Source: Candidatus Rifleibacteriota bacterium (GTDB taxonomy: Bacteria > UBP17 > UBA6191 > JACPRK01). From it: a DNA stretch of 7,577 nucleotides. A model generated the notes under the pieces. It saw nothing but the letters and a program-made list of their open reading frames with translations, ran no database searches and was not told the origin of the DNA. Positions 5,918 through 7,577 of this stretch are shown in pieces. The stretch is from the NCBI GenBank assembly GCA_016213865.1, contig JACQZL010000398.1, positions 1 to 7,577 on the forward strand. The letters are read 5' to 3'. Made by a program: the position numbers and the translations under genes. Positions within the stretch are counted from its first letter, which is position 1; every line of letters starts with the position of its first letter.

Positions 5918-7577
5918 ATGTCTTCCGAACAACCTCGATCCAACCCCGATCCCCAGTCTTCCCGGTACGACTTTCGCGAGCTCCAGACCCGATGGAAGCC
6001 CCAGTGGCAGCAAGACGGCCTCTACAGGACCGGGTCCGACGCCAACAAGCCCAAGTTCTATTGCCTCGACTTCTTCCCCTACCCCTCCGGCAGCGGCCTG
6101 TCGGTCGGGCACCTGCGCAACTACGTCCCCACGGACGTCATCAGCCGGTTGCGGCGCATGCAGGGGCACAACGTCCTGCATCCCATGGGTTGGGACGCGT
6201 TCGGCCTGCCTGCCGAGAACTACGCCCTGAAGATGGGCGTCCATCCGGCAGTCACCACGGCCCAGAACGTCGCCAACTACAAGCGGCAGCTAGCGCTGGC
6301 CGAGACGAGCTACGACTGGGAGCGCGAGCTCAACAGCAGCGCCCCCGACTACTATCGCTGGACCCAGTGGTTCTTCCTGCTGCTTCACGAGCGGGGCCTG
6401 GCCTATCAAGCCGAGGGCTACCAGTGGTTCTGCGAGCAGTGCGGCACCGTCCTGGCCAACGAGCAGGTCGAGAACGGCACCTGCTGGCGGCACGAGACCC
6501 CCGTCTCGAAGCGCAAGCTCAAGCAGTGGTACTTCCGCATCACGGCGTACGCCGAAAGGCTGCTGGACGACCTCGACACCGTCGACTGGCCCGACCACAT
6601 CCGGCTGATGCAGCGCAACTGGATCGGGCGCAGCGTCGGCAGCCAGGTCAACTTCAGGGCAGAGGTCCCCGTCACCGGCGAGTGCGTCGACCTGCCCATC
6701 TTCACGACGCGGATCGACACCGTCTTCGGCGTCACTTACATGGTCCTGGCCCCCGAGAGTCCGCTTCTGGACAAGCTGGTCACCCCCGACCAGAACAGGG
6801 CCGTCGATGAGTACGTAGCCCAGTCGCGCCAGAAGTCGGAGATCGAGCGCACCTCCGTCGAGCGCGAGAAGACCGGGGTCTTCCTCGGGTCGTACGCCGT
6901 CAACCCGCTCTCGGGCGAGCGCATCCCAATCTGGACCGCCGACTACGTGCTGGCCCACTACGGGACCGGCATCGTCATGGCCGTCCCCGCCCACGACACA
7001 CGCGACTACGCGTTCGCCAGGAAGTTCGGCCTGCCGATCCGAGTCGTGATCCGGCCGCCCGCCGGAGTCGAGGCGCCCGCCGGTGATGCCTTCACCGAGC
7101 CCGGCATCATGACCGCTTCGGGCAAGTACGACGGACTGCCCAGCCAGCAGGCGATTGAACGCCTCAACGAGGACTTGGAAGCAGCCGACCTCGGCAAGAA
7201 GACCGTCAACTATCGGTTCCGCGACTGGCTCATTTCGCGCCAGCGGTACTGGGGCGCGCCGATCCCGATCGTCCACTGCGCAACCTGCGGGGCGGTGCCG
7301 GTCCCTCGCGAACAACTCCCGGTCATGCTGCCCGAGCTACGCGAGTTCACGCCTTCCGGCACCGGGAAGGGCCCCCTGGCGACCGTGCCCGAGTTCCTGC
7401 ACACTAAGTGTCCCCGCTGCGGCGGCCCCGCCGAGCGCGAGACGGACACGATGGACGGCTTCGCCTGCAGCTCCTGGTACTTCCTGCGGTTCCCGGACAG
7501 CCGCAACGACCAAAAGGCCTTCGACCCCGAGACGGCCCGCTACTGGCTGCCTGTCGACCTGTACGTGGGAGGCGCCG
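5918..7577 (+). CDS. leuS: leucyl-tRNA synthetase, N-terminal 553 residues (runs off window)
   Basis: This class I synthetase charges tRNA-Leu with leucine in the cytoplasm. Visible parts are the catalytic start FPYPSGSG (53-60) with SVGH (62-65) in the HIGH position; GWDAFGLPAEN (91-101); a zinc-knuckle-like Cys172/Cys175 with Cys189/His192; QRNWIGRS (232-239); the CP1 editing domain with TTRIDTVFG (263-271) and GTGIVMAVPAHD (349-360), whose Asp360 matches the conserved editing Asp; DWLISRQRYWGAPIP (436-450); and a second Cys set (454, 457, 498, 501). LeuRS is usually 800-900 residues, so the last third, including KMSKS and the anticodon-binding domain, lies beyond 7577. The ATG at 5918 gives a short polar tail before the family's usual YDFRELQTRW start. 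An in-frame GTG at 5876 would add 14 residues but lies only about 5 bases after the predicted transcript start. Confidence 0.95.
   Translation, partial: MSSEQPRSNPDPQSSRYDFRELQTRWKPQWQQDGLYRTGSDANKPKFYCLDFFPYPSGSGLSVGHLRNYVPTDVISRLRRMQGHNVLHPMGWDAFGLPAENYALKMGVHPAVTTAQNVANYKRQLALAETSYDWERELNSSAPDYYRWTQWFFLLLHERGLAYQAEGYQWFCEQCGTVLANEQVENGTCWRHETPVSKRKLKQWYFRITAYAERLLDDLDTVDWPDHIRLMQRNWIGRSVGSQVNFRAEVPVTGECVDLPIFTTRIDTVFGVTYMVLAPESPLLDKLVTPDQNRAVDEYVAQSRQKSEIERTSVEREKTGVFLGSYAVNPLSGERIPIWTADYVLAHYGTGIVMAVPAHDTRDYAFARKFGLPIRVVIRPPAGVEAPAGDAFTEPGIMTASGKYDGLPSQQAIERLNEDLEAADLGKKTVNYRFRDWLISRQRYWGAPIPIVHCATCGAVPVPREQLPVMLPELREFTPSGTGKGPLATVPEFLHTKCPRCGGPAERETDTMDGFACSSWYFLRFPDSRNDQKAFDPETARYWLPVDLYVGGA

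Noticed and set aside
5431..6810. Plus-strand open frame (459 codons) spanning the divergent region and the start of leuS
   Set aside because: It is out of frame with leuS, which has clear synthetase motifs, and its translation is Arg/Pro/Ala/His-rich with no motif.
6290..7315. Minus-strand open frame (341 codons) inside leuS
   Set aside because: It is antisense to catalytic and editing motifs of LeuRS and has no family signature.

Overview
The window is GC-rich bacterial chromosomal DNA from a Gram-negative-type organism: it encodes a type IV pilus ATPase and a long-chain polyprenyl diphosphate synthase. The intergenic gaps carry palindromic repeats. The lineage cannot be fixed from the sequence. 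Several repeat families, a HEAT-PilT fusion and a LeuRS with a serine-variant HIGH motif would fit a Planctomycetota-like or other deep-branching environmental bacterium, but this is a low-confidence inference.

Layout. Positions 1-361 hold no gene. They contain degenerate tandem and inverted copies of a ctttgcgtc-type motif (75-200), a 7-bp stem-loop (225-245) and a REP-like hairpin with a GTAG head (316-340) just past the stop of the first gene. Positions 362-3118 (minus strand) encode a 918-residue fusion of a long HEAT-repeat solenoid to a complete PilT-type retraction ATPase. The gap 3119-3382 holds a sigma70-like promoter for that gene and a REPIN-like doublet of two inverted GTAG-headed hairpins. 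Positions 3383-4543 (minus) encode a polytopic membrane protein of the UPF0104 / lysylphosphatidylglycerol-synthase transmembrane family. Positions 4663-5676 (minus) encode a trans-polyprenyl diphosphate synthase. A 241-bp divergent control region (5677-5917) carries one good sigma70-type promoter facing each way. From 5918 the plus strand encodes leucyl-tRNA synthetase, which runs off the window before its KMSKS loop.

How the genes may work together. The polyprenyl synthase and the UPF0104 protein are co-directional, 119 bp apart, and probably co-transcribed from the promoter at 5704-5732. One makes a long isoprenoid diphosphate and the other belongs to a family linked to membrane-lipid handling, so a shared membrane-lipid role is plausible but unproven. 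The HEAT-PilT gene follows in the same direction but has its own promoter and is separated by the repeat doublet, so it is probably a separate unit. LeuRS is an independent housekeeping gene.

The most notable observations are the HEAT-PilT fusion, whose 14 HEAT units form a three-unit super-repeat of about 92 residues, and the REPIN-like doublet, whose two arms keep the same loop while their stems differ by compensatory base-pair changes.
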